The notes beneath the pieces were generated by a model. That model worked only from the letters and a program-made list of their open reading frames with translations, ran no database searches and had not been told where the DNA came from. A stretch of 64,000 bases of DNA from Peronospora farinosa (lineage: Eukaryota > Oomycota > Peronosporomycetes > Peronosporales > Peronosporaceae): assembly GCA_947646735.1 (NCBI GenBank), contig CANTFK010000726.1, positions 124,001-188,000 on the forward strand, in the 5' to 3' direction. The position numbers were made by a program, and so were the translations under genes. This document shows, piece after piece, positions 20,933 through 33,873 of the stretch. Within the stretch, counting starts at the first letter, position 1, and each line of letters opens with the position of its first letter.

Positions 20933-22554
20933 TCAGCGTGGCGAAAGCGGAAAACGGCCCGACATGTCACGCGGTATTATTTTTAGCACTTGACGCAAGT
21001 CCTTGGTGCGAGCCGAAGCTGCTCTCTCAGCTGACAGTTTTTTTCGCACTCGGTCGAAACGCTCTTGGGTCGCTTCCCCACGTGGTAAGGATTGCTGCGC
21101 CTTACGCTTTCTGGCCGAGGGAACGATGCCAACAGTAATCTCACGCTCTCTATTACGTTGGCAAGCATTCGACTGAGCAAACACAGTTCCAAACGGAAAG
21201 AAGGCCTGCAGGAAGGGGTGGAAAAGTGCCCGCTTTGCCGTAATTCTCGTGGCGGGGTTCACATCCAATAGCTTGTAGATAAAATCATGAAATTGGCGAT
21301 TTCCCGGCGCCGCAGCTTCTAGACGTACCTGTAATGGCGTCAACAGCTCGGGCTCTTTGTGAATGCCAGCACCCTTGCTGTCATCTACAGATCTTTCTTT
21401 GTAGCGTGCAGCAGACTGATACGGGGCACACGCTGTATCCAACGATACCCCGTTCATCACCACGCACTCGATCTGCTTCAAGAGATCGTCGTTCTCCAAG
21501 TGTATGACATCAGTACGCTCTTGTACTGGGACCTCCAATGGAGGCAGTTTGAATAATGGTCTACCAGACACGCACTCCAGCAGCAGACAGCCCAGCGACC
21601 ACATATCCATGGCGGAGCACAGCAAAAGACCTGCAGCTACTTCTGGAGCGCGATATGTAACAGTTTGCACGTCATAGCCATCACGCGCGTGCTCGTTAGC
21701 ATACGCCACTAGCTCACTCGCATCCAAGCAGTTTCCAAAGTCGACTAACTTCACTGGTGAAGAGCATGGCGAAGGAAACGGTGCTGACCCCACTGGGGCT
21801 TCTGCACCTGAACGCACGACATTTTCTGGCTTCACATCTGCGTGAATGAGTCCTTGGTCGTGAAGAAAAGCGAGTGCACCACAGAGATGCACTGCCATCT
21901 GCCGCACATCAATCAAGGACAGCGGTGGCGTCACCACAGTCAGATCCTTCCCCATAGTGTCTCTCTCTTGGTCCCGCTGTCCATCAAGTGACTCAGTACT
22001 TGCATCAGGCACCAAAGAGCGTCTCCGTTTGCGTTTAAAAAGCTGCAGCGTTCGCTTTATAACAAGAGCTTCACCAGGCGGCGCTTGACGCCATGGACCC
22101 CATCGTTCAACATCAAGTACAGGAGGTCCTAGTAACTCCAGTACAAGACAAAAGTGACCTTGTTCTTCAAATGTCTCTAGTAGTCGCACCACTGACAGCA
22201 GCAACACTTTCAGCAACGAAATATGACTGAACAATAGAGCGTCATTCCTTCCGTCTCGTACCAGCACAAGCTTCGTCCATATCTTGCTCATTAATTTGTC
22301 GCAGTGTCGCAGCTTCTCGTTCGCCTAACGCGTTAAGTTCGTGTTGACGAACGCACTTAATGGCGACATGGCGCTGTTGCTGCATGTCCAGAGCTCTATA
22401 GAGAAAAATCAGAGTCAACAGAAAGAATGAGGTGATTCAATACAGAAACAAACACATACCGCATGATAACGGCAAAGGTGCCACTGCCAATGCGTCGTAG
22501 GAAACGATAGCGACCATTATGGAGCAGTGTCTGACCTTCGACGAGTGTCTGCAT
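20933..22554 (-). CDS. CMGC protein kinase, DYRK/HIPK-like
   Basis: Three exons on the minus strand: 22460-22554, 22262-22395, 20933-22206 (500 aa). The Gly loop is IGSGTFAVI (about 22-30), followed by beta-3 VAIKCV and the hinge LVLELLG. The catalytic loop is HADVKPEN (Ala replaces the Arg of HRD), DFG appears as DFGNC, and the activation/P+1 region is TVTYRAPEV, then DMWSLGCLLLECVSGRPLF. LVDFG, YRAPEV and the HAD-type loop recall DYRK/PRP4 kinases. There is an Arg/Lys-rich insert (about 120-150) between hinge and catalytic loop, and a basic C-terminal tail. The first exon starts MQTLVEGQTLLHNGRYRF. Substrates cannot be inferred. The active site looks competent. Confidence 0.85.
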
Positions 22555-22729
22555 TTTTAAATCTAAAATACTAAGAATTAAGGTTAAAAAGTGAGTGATA
22601 AGTCGGTTAAATTTGAGGATTTGTCTACTGCCACCACACTAGTTCTAATTCGTCGACACGTTTGTTCGTCCGTTGAGACGTCGTGACGACACTTTTAATG
22701 CCCAGACAAAAGTTAAATACTACTTGTTG

Positions 22730-24154
22730 CTACTTGCTGCTATGTGCACTTCGTAGCTCTGACCGCAACTGCTGAACTTCCTGCTCGAGTCGCAACTTTT
22801 CCTGCTCTGATTGGTGCAACATCCATCGAAGTGACTTGACTTCGTGCTCGAGACTTTTAACGTTCTGTTGTTTGCTCAATTGACCAGCTCCTTGGACCAG
22901 CAAATGCATGTGGTTCACCTGAGCAGGAGAACACGATCCTTGCTGCTCTTGGGACTGCAACCTTGTGAGGAATGGCTGCTGAGACGCTTGCACAGGAGAT
23001 AGTCGCGCTGCTGAAGTATATTGGGACTGTCTCATTGCCATCGAACTACTTGTAGCTGTGGTAGTACTCGTCACTCCTCCGGGCATCAGTGAGACTGTTG
23101 GCAGTAAGGTTGGTAACGAGTCCACAGCAGGACGCAGTGGTGCCGACGACAGGAGCAACGAGGCGCTTGGACTCGGAGCCAAGCGCGCAACTTCTCCATT
23201 CTTCCGCTTCTTGTTGCTGTTACCAACTACCGACTCGAGAGAGCCACGTTTACCGAGATTTGGCTTGCAAGCTTGCTTGACCTTGACCCGGTTGGCTGAT
23301 TTACTAAGACCACGAAGACGTTGCAGCTGCTGCACCAGAGAGGACCCAAAGCGTGAAATTTTATCACTTTCTACTCCACATACAGCAAGTTCCTGCTCAG
23401 TCGACGGCATGTATAGTGCCACCTTGGCAAGAGTCGCATTGGGTAAAATATCCCATGGTGCTACACCGTACATGTTCACCAATTTCTGACGCCATGATTG
23501 CAAATGCTGGAATATGATACGAGCCTGCTCCTCTGTCAATAGCTTGGGCGTTAAGACGACTTCGTTTTCGTTACTTTTCTGCTCTGGCATTTGCTGTTGT
23601 TGTGCTAGTAGACGCTTGGCGTTGTTCTCCTGGATATGAGCAATACGCTGCCGCAATGTTGTATAATCACAGTACTCGGCTTCATTCGTAGCCATTGTGA
23701 ACAGCGTCTTCTCCATGTGTTGAGCCAGCCTCGGTAGTGCAGCCAATACTTTCTCAGGTGCATGAGGTTTCATGGCTTGCAACATCTCAACGATCTTACC
23801 GACCATTGCACTGCGTATAGCGTTCTTCTCTACCTTCTCCTTCTGCATCTTAATATGAGCTGCTGCTACGTTAGGAATCACTGGTGCTCCTCCACCCACA
23901 AAGAACTCCGAGCTGTTGGTTGTCTGGAATTGCAAAGGTAAATGCTCGTCGAAATGTTGTTGTAGTTGCGAATGCTGGACGTCAGTGGGACTACTTGAGC
24001 CACTATTGCTACTGGATATCACTCCTTCTTGCTGAGGTTTCGTAGGACTCACCCACTTGTGCTCGTCGCTGTCTCCGCCCGTTGCGGCGCCAATAGCCGC
24101 CTCGTCTTCTCCTGGTTTATGGCGCCGGTTCACGTTCAGCTTCTTCACACGCAT
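22730..24154 (-). CDS. KIX + HRDC domain protein, nuclear regulator-like
   Basis: A single exon of 474 aa. The N-terminus has a basic patch (VKKLNVNRRHK). About 108-175 is a KIX-like three-helix domain (IRSAMVGKIVEMLQAMKPHA, ending TLRQRIAHIQ), the activator-binding fold of CBP and Mediator MED15. About 210-285 reads as an HRDC domain (LQSWRQKLVNMYGVAPWDIL, LAKVALYMPSTEQEL), usually a nucleic-acid or protein-binding module of RecQ helicases and RNase D. A basic NLS-like NSNKKRKNGE lies near 310, then Ser/Pro-rich disorder and a C-terminal coiled coil (LEHEVKSLRWMLHQSEQEKL). A role in transcription or DNA transactions is inferred. Divergence or splicing upstream was not detected. Confidence 0.75.
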   Translation of the reverse strand: MRVKKLNVNRRHKPGEDEAAIGAATGGDSDEHKWVSPTKPQQEGVISSSNSGSSSPTDVQHSQLQQHFDEHLPLQFQTTNSSEFFVGGGAPVIPNVAAAHIKMQKEKVEKNAIRSAMVGKIVEMLQAMKPHAPEKVLAALPRLAQHMEKTLFTMATNEAEYCDYTTLRQRIAHIQENNAKRLLAQQQQMPEQKSNENEVVLTPKLLTEEQARIIFQHLQSWRQKLVNMYGVAPWDILPNATLAKVALYMPSTEQELAVCGVESDKISRFGSSLVQQLQRLRGLSKSANRVKVKQACKPNLGKRGSLESVVGNSNKKRKNGEVARLAPSPSASLLLSSAPLRPAVDSLPTLLPTVSLMPGGVTSTTTATSSSMAMRQSQYTSAARLSPVQASQQPFLTRLQSQEQQGSCSPAQVNHMHLLVQGAGQLSKQQNVKSLEHEVKSLRWMLHQSEQEKLRLEQEVQQLRSELRSAHSSK

Positions 24155-24975
24155 TCGGTCGTCAACCTATTACCAAATTGCGTATTTGTAGCCACTTGTT
24201 ATTGCTACTTTATTGCCAGATGGTTTTGGTTGCTAGGCGTGACGATGCCAAAATGGCAATGACGAGCTTACCGTGGCCAGTGCAAGCGAGACGAACCGGA
24301 AAAGTGACATGTGCGCGTCATAGTACCACTTCATTTTTACTCTCGTATAAGTATCTTTATACGCAAAAGTAAGCTAGTATGGTGAAACAAAGATACTTAA
24401 TCGATATAGCACGCAGGACTCGTCGCTGGTACATAAAACTGACATAGGTGCGACGTCACACTTTCGACCAAAATGCTGCGTACATGACAGACACACTCTC
24501 TTGCTTACTGCAGCCTTGATGAGTACTTCTGCTTCATATAGATTACATATTTTATAGAGTTGATACACACTATTTTAATTGCATTGCTTTAGACTACGTG
24601 TACTGGCCGAGCTTTAGTAGACCGTACCATAGAAATGGACGACGTCATACCTGCCCATCACCAATCGATGACGTCGCCACCACCGGCAAAAATGCGTCAG
24701 ATATACCAGCCTACACTTTCAAAGTGCCTAAATTTTTTACAAAAAGGGTAAAAAAGAAATAGTGGCTAAACTCCTATTTCGCTTCTTGAGAATATTACAT
24801 TGTGACGTAAGCACATTATATAAACCAGAAGATAATTGTTAAAATGCTGTAAAATTTATAAGTACGTCACAGTTTCCTCAAATATAAGCTACCAAACTAT
24901 AACGCCGATGGGTGTCAAGCACAAAATTGGCATCTAACTCATAACTACAACATCCAGTTTCGTGGGATGACATTA
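24155..24975. other. Intergenic between the KIX/HRDC gene and the LINE
   Basis: 821 AT-rich bases with no supported gene. It should include the promoter of the minus-strand KIX/HRDC gene. Removing the LINE would bring it next to the 3' end of the amidase gene. Confidence 0.5.
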
Positions 24976-24990
24976 ACTGTAAGCTATGAT
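24976..24990. repeat. LINE target site duplication, left copy
   Basis: ACTGTAAGCTATGAT, exactly repeated at 33967-33981. It brackets an 8976-bp LINE. Confidence 0.9.
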
Positions 24991-25057
24991 ACTTCCTGAT
25001 TTGCGGCTAAGTACGCAGACGAATTACTGGGCACGAGGAAGGGTACCTTTTTTTACC

Positions 25058-28000
25058 ATGAACTCTGACGATGGCGATGTGCCGCTGGGCGATGCTCCTT
25101 CACCACTTAAGAGCCAAGGTGCACAAGTGCATTGGAAACAAGTGCCTGGTCCTGGGCCAGCGGCGGCTGGTCGGGTCTCGTTCGCGACTGCGGTCAACGG
25201 CCTCGGCAACCGCATCGACCCCGACGAATGTATCGACCCTGGCGTACCTAACGGACCCGGCGGAAAAAACGACCCTGGCGAACCTACCAGCCTTGGCAAC
25301 AGAAAAGGCCCCGTCGACCACAGCGCCTCGACTCCGGCGGAGGTCGGTGGGCCGCAAGACCAACGTGCTTTACTGGTGCGCACAGCTTCGAGACCTTGGA
25401 TTGATAAGGTGGATGATGATCTGCGTCCAATGATTCCACTTGAGGAGGAGGCGCTCGCAGCTTGGTTGATGGGAGGCATTGTACTTCCGTCACCGCCCGG
25501 TTTTTTGGTATGCACGCACCCAAGAGCCACGCGGGTTGCGATGCTTGATTTTTTTGAGGAATACCTTGAAGGCAAGGTCATCGCGCTTGTGCCTCCTTCC
25601 GTCCGTATGCCTCAGCATATTGCTGAGAAAACGTTGCTTTTACAACTGCTGGAACGCCGCGAAGGGGAGACGACTTCCGATCCACTTAGTCGGGAGCTAG
25701 TCAAGGGGGCAAAGCGCGCGTGTTACAATTCGGACACTCGACGCCTCACCTTTATTCTGCCTGACCAGGCGGCTGCGGCGAGCTGGCATACAAAATTCAT
25801 TTCATTTCGTGGTACTCGCCTTCAACTATTGTGTCCAGCAACCATGGAGAGGGATGACATCACTACTTCATTGACGTCCAGTACTACTTCAAGTCGCAAC
25901 ATTCTGCAGTATCAAGTGAGAATTTTGGTTCATGGCGTGGCCGCGAGCACTGTCCAAGCTATCCTCTCGTCGAGTGTGTCATGCTCGGTGACGTCGGTGG
26001 TTCGGGGGTTTCTGAATGGGACAGAGGCGTACGATTCCAACTTCTTTGTCGCTACCTTTAATACCGTTTCATGTCCCGAAGAGATCAAGTTGGTGACACA
26101 CATCAAGACTCCCAACACGACACTTTTTATTCATCATCATCGTCATTTCCAACGGGTCCCCTGTTTTTCTTGTTATTCGCCGTATCATTCAAGTGCAAAA
26201 TGCGCCGCCAGCAGGGGCGGTTTCTTATTTGAGCATCACCGCGAATTCATCGGTACTCACCATGTTGCCAAAACAGTCAGCGTCTTGACTTTTCAGCACC
26301 TCGATGTGAACGAGCGCCTGCAGCATGTCGCCGGCCTGGCAGAGACATTACAGGCAACTACGGCCAAGCTGAAGGATGAAGCTTGCAAGGCACCACTGTT
26401 AACCAAGATCTCACAGAATTTTTAGAGAGACTGTCCAAGGGAGGATACACCCCCCTCTTCTCCCCGTGGACAGCCAGAGGCGAGTGGCGATGCCCCACGT
26501 GCCGCTGGTCCTACTACTGACGGGTGGTTTGACCCAGGTGCGAACAAGAAAAAGCGGGACTCGCGTCCCAACGCGGCTTCAACTACTCAAGCGGCGACTT
26601 CTAATGCTACACCGCTACGACGTCCGACGTCAAAAGCAGCTGAGGGGACCAGCAAGTCGTCGACCCAAGGGTCGGCATCTTCCGCCAAGCAGAGCGCGAC
26701 GAACTCGGTTAAAGTGGCTACGAAACCTTCCTCACCTACTAAGCCAGCAGTTTCTACGAAAGGAAGAGCACCCGCGGCCACTTATTCCGTGACATCAGCC
26801 GCCACTACCAAGGCTACTAAGCAGCGTGCGCAGGCGGTAGCTGAACTGGACCACCTGATCGGAGGTGATCGTACGGCTTCCACGGCAAATCAGGCAACGG
26901 ACACTGTTGCAGTTCTTTCTACGTCTGAGAAGTCATCCAAGGTTACGGCTTTAGCGGTGGCTCAATCTCAAGTTGCGGACGCACAACGCACAGTCGAACT
27001 ACTGACTTCAACCGCTGCAAAAAAGAAGTTCAATGCCGAAAATAAGAAAGCTTGCTACTTCGAGGCTCACGCTCATGCGTTGGAATTAGCTATTGATCGC
27101 GAAGCTACAGGTCTCGACCTTAATACAACTCTCGACGATGTGAATGGTGACTTGCCTACATTGGAGTACAAATATCGCACCGCTGGTGCAGAGGCGAACA
27201 GAGCGGAGACAGCAGCAGCAACGGCCACGAACAAACTACTAAAATTGACACGCCGCTTGACAAAAATTACACCGAAAGAGACGCCCGAGATCGAGCATGC
27301 GGTTAAGGGGGGTTGTCCCACCGCCGAGCGAGATGCCAGCTGCGACGGCAGAGAAAATTAGGGAAAGAGGTCGCGCGACGATACAGCGAATGTTGTCGTC
27401 TTATGTTCGCCGCAAACGGAGCATGCCAAGTGTGACGACCAAGGCAGTACCGGGTGCGGTCCCACCTGGGGTTGCATCACCTGATTCGGCTCCATTGGAA
27501 ATTTCTCCGACATGCCCCCAGGACCCGGACTACTTGGAACACCATGATCTCGATGTAAGTATGGCGGTAAGCAAATCTACGTTTGGAAATACCATGCGCA
27601 TGGATGATATTGATGGAGGGGCCGTAACGCCTCCCCCATGCGCCGCCAGTGTCCCTATACCAGCGGAGCTAGCTAAAGCTATTGAAGACGAGCTCAAGGC
27701 CTACTCAGGAAATATAGCTGACCCAGCCATGGGCACTTACGGTCTGCTGACACGACCCATTGGCTCTAATGAGGTATCGAGTACACAGGTGGCACTTAGA
27801 TCCCCGATGGATTTCATCCGCACTCAAGATACTCACGATCAGACGTTACGTGCAACTAGAGTGCGCAAGGTGCCTGACACTGCATCGACTGCAGTAGCGG
27901 CCGCCGCTGTGCCGGAGGGCACGAAACACATTTCGGCGAACACTGCTGCGATTCGTAGATGGGTTTCTCAGCGCAAAGTGGTTTCTGCGGTACCCACTAC

Positions 28001-28580
28001 ACTGCCAGTTGGTCCAAAGGGTTAATCCGCATGGATTAAAGCGTGTGCATTGGAATTGGCGGCACTTGTCAGTGACCTGCCGCACCCAATTGCTTACCTC
28101 GCCTCGATGTCGAGGGAATCCCTCCAAACCTTTGGACATTCTATCAACAGCGAGTCTCAATTGTCTGTGATACGCCAACATACCACACACGCTGATGAAA
28201 AGCTTCGAGAGCTGTGTACGGGTTGGGCTGCAACGGCAGAAGGTCAGTCTGGGCAAATTCGATGGAAGACGACGGACAACATAACGCGCTGGAGAAAATT
28301 CCACAAATTACAGCCGGAGTTGCTGTGCGCGACTGTCGTGGAACCGCTTCCGGACTTGGATCAATGGGGCGTCCTCAATGTCCTGTGTGTATTGCTATCT
28401 CATCTTGCACCTGTCGAGGATGAGACAAAGGTGGTGATGCCACAGTCCAAAGCGGCATTATACCACCTCTCTAAAGAGGTGCGCGCGGCTGTATCCAGAA
28501 TTTTATGCAAACCTGCCAACTGGCAGCCGGCGATTGACCTTATTGCCCGCGATGGTCAGCTGCTGGGCCTTCAGTACTGA
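25058..28580 (+). pseudogene. LINE ORF1 (nucleic-acid-binding, CCHC), interrupted
   Basis: The start is taken at ATG 25058 (MNSDDGDVPLGD), because the earlier ATG at 24986 lies in the target duplication. The protein has a Pro/Gly-rich N-terminus, two RRM-like regions (TRRLTFILPDQAAAASWHTK and YQVRILVHGVAASTVQAIL), and the knuckle CFSCYSPYHSSAKC (CX2CX4HX4C, about residue 367). The frame continues through a TAG (26423-26425) into a Lys/Ala/Thr-rich segment with an Ala-rich helical region. It shifts in a G6 run (27307-27312), passes a TAA (28023-28025), and ends at 28580. Without these lesions it would be about 1170 aa, long for an ORF1. It would coat the element RNA. Confidence 0.75.
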
Positions 28581-31500
28581 GGGCACCTCGGCTGCGCAAG
28601 GGGCTGATTCGGTAGGGGGGGCGGATCCCAGTCCCTCTTTTCCATATTCTGTAGGGGGACTTAGATCGCTAGACAGGGTTGAGTCTTCTTCCTTTCACCT
28701 TCCAAGGGCAGATACACTTCGACGTCGTCATCGGGGCATGTTGAAGACTTCTCAAAAGCCACGCGAAAACAGCATCGGTCTGCATTCACAAAATGTCGCG
28801 GGATTCCCCAAGCATCCGGAACGCTGTGCAGAATGGTTTGGCCATTTTAGGCAGCGCGAATCACGGGGTGCTATCGACTTGGTCCTATTACAAGAAACGC
28901 GGGTCTCTGTTGGTGAAGCAGCAAGTCTGAACAAGTTTTACAACACCACATGGGGCTTCGTGGACAAGCCCGGACGCACTCGATGGACCGAGTCCGAAGC
29001 AGCGCGTGGAGGGGTTGCGATTTTACTGAATCCGTACTCGTCGATTACTGAGATGGAACCGTGGCATGAGATACATTGGACACCGCACTGGATGTCTGTT
29101 CAAATTAATATTCGAAGCGAGACCGTTCTTGTTGTCAACGTATATGCCCCGAGTGGTAAGCCTGAACGGGAGGCGTTTTTCGAGATGCTTCGCCATCACC
29201 TGCTGGATCACGACGGACCCTTGTTCGTGGGCGGGGATTTTAACTGCACATTGGTGCCTCGACTTGACCGATCTTTTGTCTCGCCGCCCGGCAGACATGA
29301 TTCGCAGGCGCTGAGACGGCTTCTAGGTCGCGCACAACTTTGCGATGTACTCGAAGATGACATGGAGCGAGCGGAAGAAGAGAGGGCCGTAGCAGCTTTT
29401 CATGCGGCGGCACACACCTATTTCTACACTTTTCCTGGAGGTGGATCAGCCAGTTCTCGACTTGATCGGTGGTACGTGAGTGCTCTTCATGCTGATTGGG
29501 TTTGAGACGTCGATCTGTCTGTACCTGGCCCAGCCGCTGACCACAATGGAATCAGTATACGGATTGGGGCACCAAGTCATGTTGTGCGCGTACGTAAGCC
29601 ACGGAGCGTATATCCAGTGCCGGGCTGTGCACAAGCGGCCGCGACCAGCGCCATTATTTCGGCCATTGAGCTGGCACAGATTGAAGTTGATGAATCCAGC
29701 TCAGTTCCGACGTCGGACTATCGAACGGCTAGACGATTGGCCGACTGGTGGGATGGATGGAAGATCAAGTTACGCAAAGTTCTTGTGGCGACTACAAAGA
29801 CAGCCCGCCAAGGTCTGACGCGCAGCTACAGACAGTGGCTGAAGCGCCTCTATGTCCGTCTGGATGCGGCGCTATTGGAGGCGCGCTCGTCAGCTACCTC
29901 AATAGCGTGTGCTCAAACGATATGCGACCAACCCAGCCCCGTTGATAATCCTGCGGAACTTCGTCGAAACGTTGCGGAGTGTCGACGATTATGGCAGAGA
30001 ACCAAGAAAGAGCGACTTCTTGTCCAGCACACATACTCTCCAGGCGAGACTTCTCGTCGTTTCTTCGCGCGGGTGTCGACAAAATTTCAGAACAACACTA
30101 TCGTTTCTTTGGGTGGACAAGCTACATACGGGTCGAATCGGTCGCAGGAATTGGCAAATGAAATGGCAGACGGCTGGGAGCATCTTATGACTCAATTTTT
30201 TGATTGTCCAGATGCTACCGCTGCATTTCTGGAACGAGCCTCCACACCGGTCCGGGTTGATGACTCTATAGTGACGTCAGCTATATCTCCTGAAGATGTG
30301 TGTGCGGCTTTGAAGAGACTTCAACGTGGGAAAGCCGCAGGACCAGATGAAATCAACAACACCTTTTACCGTGATTATGCTGACGCGCTCGCGCCAATTC
30401 TCGCAGCACTGTACACTAGATGGATGGAGTGCAGCGTGTTTCCGACGTCTTTTGGTGAAGCGAACATTCAGTGTCTGAAGAAAACCGCGGCTTCCGCCTT
30501 GCCTCTTGATCATCGGCCGATCGCGCTTCTCAACAGTGACTACAAGTTATTTACAAAGATCCTTTCGTTTCGAGTTCGGCCGATGCTGTCGCATATTGTT
30601 CTGCCAGCTCAAGTTGGTTTTGTCCCGAAGCGGTCGATCCATACAGCTCTTGACATTTTTTCGGCGGTTCGCAAAGCGGCGAGTGCTGACAGCGATCTAC
30701 ACGGATCCATTATTCTTCTTCTCGATTTCGCCAAGGCATACGACACGTTGCAACGTCCGTTTCTACTTTCGGCGTTGACTTGGCATGGCTTCTCGCCAAA
30801 ATTCGTAGCAGTCGTGGCGGCATTACACCGAAACACGACATGTCGATTTATTGTGAATGGGTACCGTTCAAGCAGACGTGACGTTCACTGCGGCATACGG
30901 CAAGGGTGCCCTCTTTCTCCTCTTCTGTTTATACTCGCCTTGGATAGTGTCTATCGAGTGATTCAAGAGAGGGATGAAATCCGCGGGATACCTCTTACTT
31001 CTGGGGGGGAAACCACTGACATTAAAATTTCGGGATACGCTGACGACACGGCGGTTTATCTTCGCGATCGGTCTGCGGTTTTGCCTGTTATTACGATCCT
31101 CGAAGACTTTGCAGCTGTTTCCGGTCTGCTGACGAATCGAGCGAAGTCTATTATCATTGAGCTTGACCCTCGCGGATCATCTTTGCCCTTGGACGCGTGT
31201 GGCCTCAATGTACAGTCTTCAAGCGGATCATGCAGGTATCTTGGTGTACTTGTTGGCCAACAGGATGCGGTAGCTGACAACTGGTGTAAATGCATACGAT
31301 CTCTATGGTGTCGACTTGCACTAGCACGAGAGAAGACTCATACGGTGGAACAACGAGCTCGCATCGCCAGCGCCATCGCGGTGCCCAAAATTACCTACTT
31401 AGCACGGCACCGCTGGCCACCTCCCGCCATGATTAATAGATTGGAGGGCTTAATTATGGACTTTGTATGGGGCATCCATGATGGCAAGAGGTCCCGACCG

Positions 31501-33873
31501 TGGGTCCCTTCAGAGATGGCTTCACTACCGATACAGCAAGGTGGGCTATCGGTGCCGTGTATTCGTACGGAATTAATGACTATGGCGGCAACCGCTGTTG
31601 GACAGTGGGCAGCTACAGCTTCTTCGAGAGATTTACTGATCGGAGACTTTCTATGGGGCTCTACTGATTCGGGTCCGGCTTACATCACGCCATGTTGGAC
31701 CCAAGACCAGGAGCCTCGACTCCAAGTGACGCTATGGTTAACCGGTTCTAAAATTGTTGGGCTTTCAGCTGCTCGACATGCCCGCCAAGGAGAGGTCCAG
31801 GAGGTCTGCCGAAGGGCCGCCTCTTTTACATCAAGAGCCTTAATCGACTATAATGGAGACGGTAGTGTCACAATTGATGTCCGCCGTATACTTGATGACA
31901 AGTTGCGGGCCGGGATGAGAGCTGAAGTAGCGACATCAGGTCGTTTTGAACCCAGATGGATCGTACACGCAACGCTGACGGACATGTCGTGGCTGAGGGA
32001 TCGCAGAGGCAAGGCTTATACTTTGAATGGAGCGGATTTTGCGAGGGGGCACAAGTACCTTGGCGACATATTCACCTGGAAGACGACTCCGAGTGGTATC
32101 GTCCAATTTTCGCCCAAGCGTGACATGGCTACCCACTCTATGGCGAAGCGTCGGCATTTTGGGAACTTCTGCCTTGCCCTTCTATACAATTTTCCAGCAC
32201 TCGTATACAGGTCGTTTGAATCGGGGGCATTGTTGGCGTACTCGACAAAGGTCCACCAATATCATACTTGTCTCCTCGACCGAGACGGTACATCGGTATC
32301 GCACTTCGACACGGGTATAGCGGGTGGGGTGGCTACAGTCTCATCTATAACTGCTTGCGATACCGCAGCGTGTCTGGACAGTGGAATTACTGTCCACTTT
32401 GGTGCGCATCCAACGCTTACGCGTGTTGTACACCTATGGGCTGGCCGTCGAAGATGGAGGCCGCAACGACGAAAATTCAAAAAGATCATTTCCCGCAGGC
32501 GAAGTGATGAGGGCAAACGCATTTGCGACGAACGCGTGAAGAAGCCGGACTTCCAAGTGATTGCAGCAGGTACATCTCTGATCGAGTGGAGAGACATCCG
32601 TAAAATACGGGCTTCTTTCCCGACCAACGCGCAGACGCTTTATCGTCTGAAGAGTAACAGCTTCCCGCTATGGAATTGGGCTAACCAAGATCTATCTTGC
32701 CCCGACCCAGCGTGTCCGACATCCTTACTGGCCATGGCTAGTCATGTATTCTGGAATTGCCCTAGCGCTCGGCGTCATTGGGGTTATCTACTTGAACGGT
32801 GGCGAAAGCTAGGCGATTTGGAGGAGGCGGACCTTCACGTCTGGGTGTTTGGCATGGACCTTCCGAGTATTCCGAGTTCTGCATGGAATGCCATTAAAAA
32901 CGCTATCGAACCCAGTGTAGATTTGTCTCGAGCGAAGGACGCCGTTTTTCCAGCAACGCGTGAGCTCTGGCGTTTTCTCGTTTCTACGACACTACATTCC
33001 ATCTGGGCTGAGCGTCTCCGCCGCTTGGAAGACTCACTTTTGCCACAGGAAGTACACGACGCAAGAGCAAGGACACAATTTCGACGAGCGGTTACACGGT
33101 TTCGAAGTTCAACATATCAGTCGGACATGGGGGTAGACGGATACCTATTCGCACGAGTACGGTCGGCGCTTGCTGATATCCTCATCGGCTTTGACAATCC
33201 TCCACCCTTGCGAGCGCTGCCGCTTGACACTCTATCTGGGGTTTTCTACCTGCTCTTCTTCGACGGGGGGTCAAGAGGAAATCCTGGACCGGGCGGAGCA
33301 GGTTCCGTCATTGTCCAACTTCACATTCAGACGCACGCATCATGCGTCGTGTGGGTATCGAGCATGGATTACGGTTCTGCAAATGCCACGAACAATGTCG
33401 CTGAATACTGGGGGCTCGTGCACGGGCTTCGACAAGCGAAGGTTAGCGGCTACTCACCTCTCCATGTCGTGGGGGACAGTGCGCTCGTGCTTTCGCAGCT
33501 TCGGACGCACCATCCTCCACGCAAGCCACACCTGGCCCTTCTTTTCCGAGAGGCAAGAGCACTTGCTGACGATATCGATGTCTCCAGCTGGGGACATCAC
33601 TATCGCTCATACAACAAAATGGCGGATCGACTGGCGAATATCGCTATGGACACTGGAGCCTCAATTCAAGTGCACGCTTCCGCTGAGGAAGGTGTTGTCA
33701 AGGAGGCTTCGGCATTCCTTGACCATGATGTCAACCACTGGCTGGAGGCCTCTCAAGCCGACAACTACGAACCTCAGGGACCCGCTATGACGCCACGGAA
33801 CCTGATCATCTCGAGACAAAACTCTGCGCGACGACGCTCGGCTGTCCGAGGACTAGTTATACCTAGTATTTAA
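28552..33873 (+). pseudogene. LINE ORF2: APE endonuclease, reverse transcriptase, zinc region, RNase H
   Basis: About 1773 codons with a single in-frame TGA (29503-29505), where CGA (Arg) is the likely original. The endonuclease shows LHSQNVAGF, LLQETRV, VNVYAPSG, GGDFNCTL and SRLDRWYVS, then the catalytic Asp-His in PAADHNGIS just after the TGA. The RT has KAAGPDEIN, HRPIALLNSDYKLFTK, LLLDFAKAYDTL, GIRQGCPLSPLLF and the catalytic GYADDTAVY. A zf-RVT region follows (CPDPACPTS...HVFWNC). RNase H carries FFDGGSRGNPGPGGAG, TNNVAEYWGLVHGL, VVGDSALV and YNKMADRLAN, so all four acidic residues are kept. The 1429 codons after the TGA are uninterrupted, which suggests a young copy. Confidence 0.9.

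Noticed and set aside
24986..25057. ATG at 24986 as the start of LINE ORF1
   Set aside because: It lies inside the target site duplication, i.e. host DNA; the first ATG within the element is 25058.
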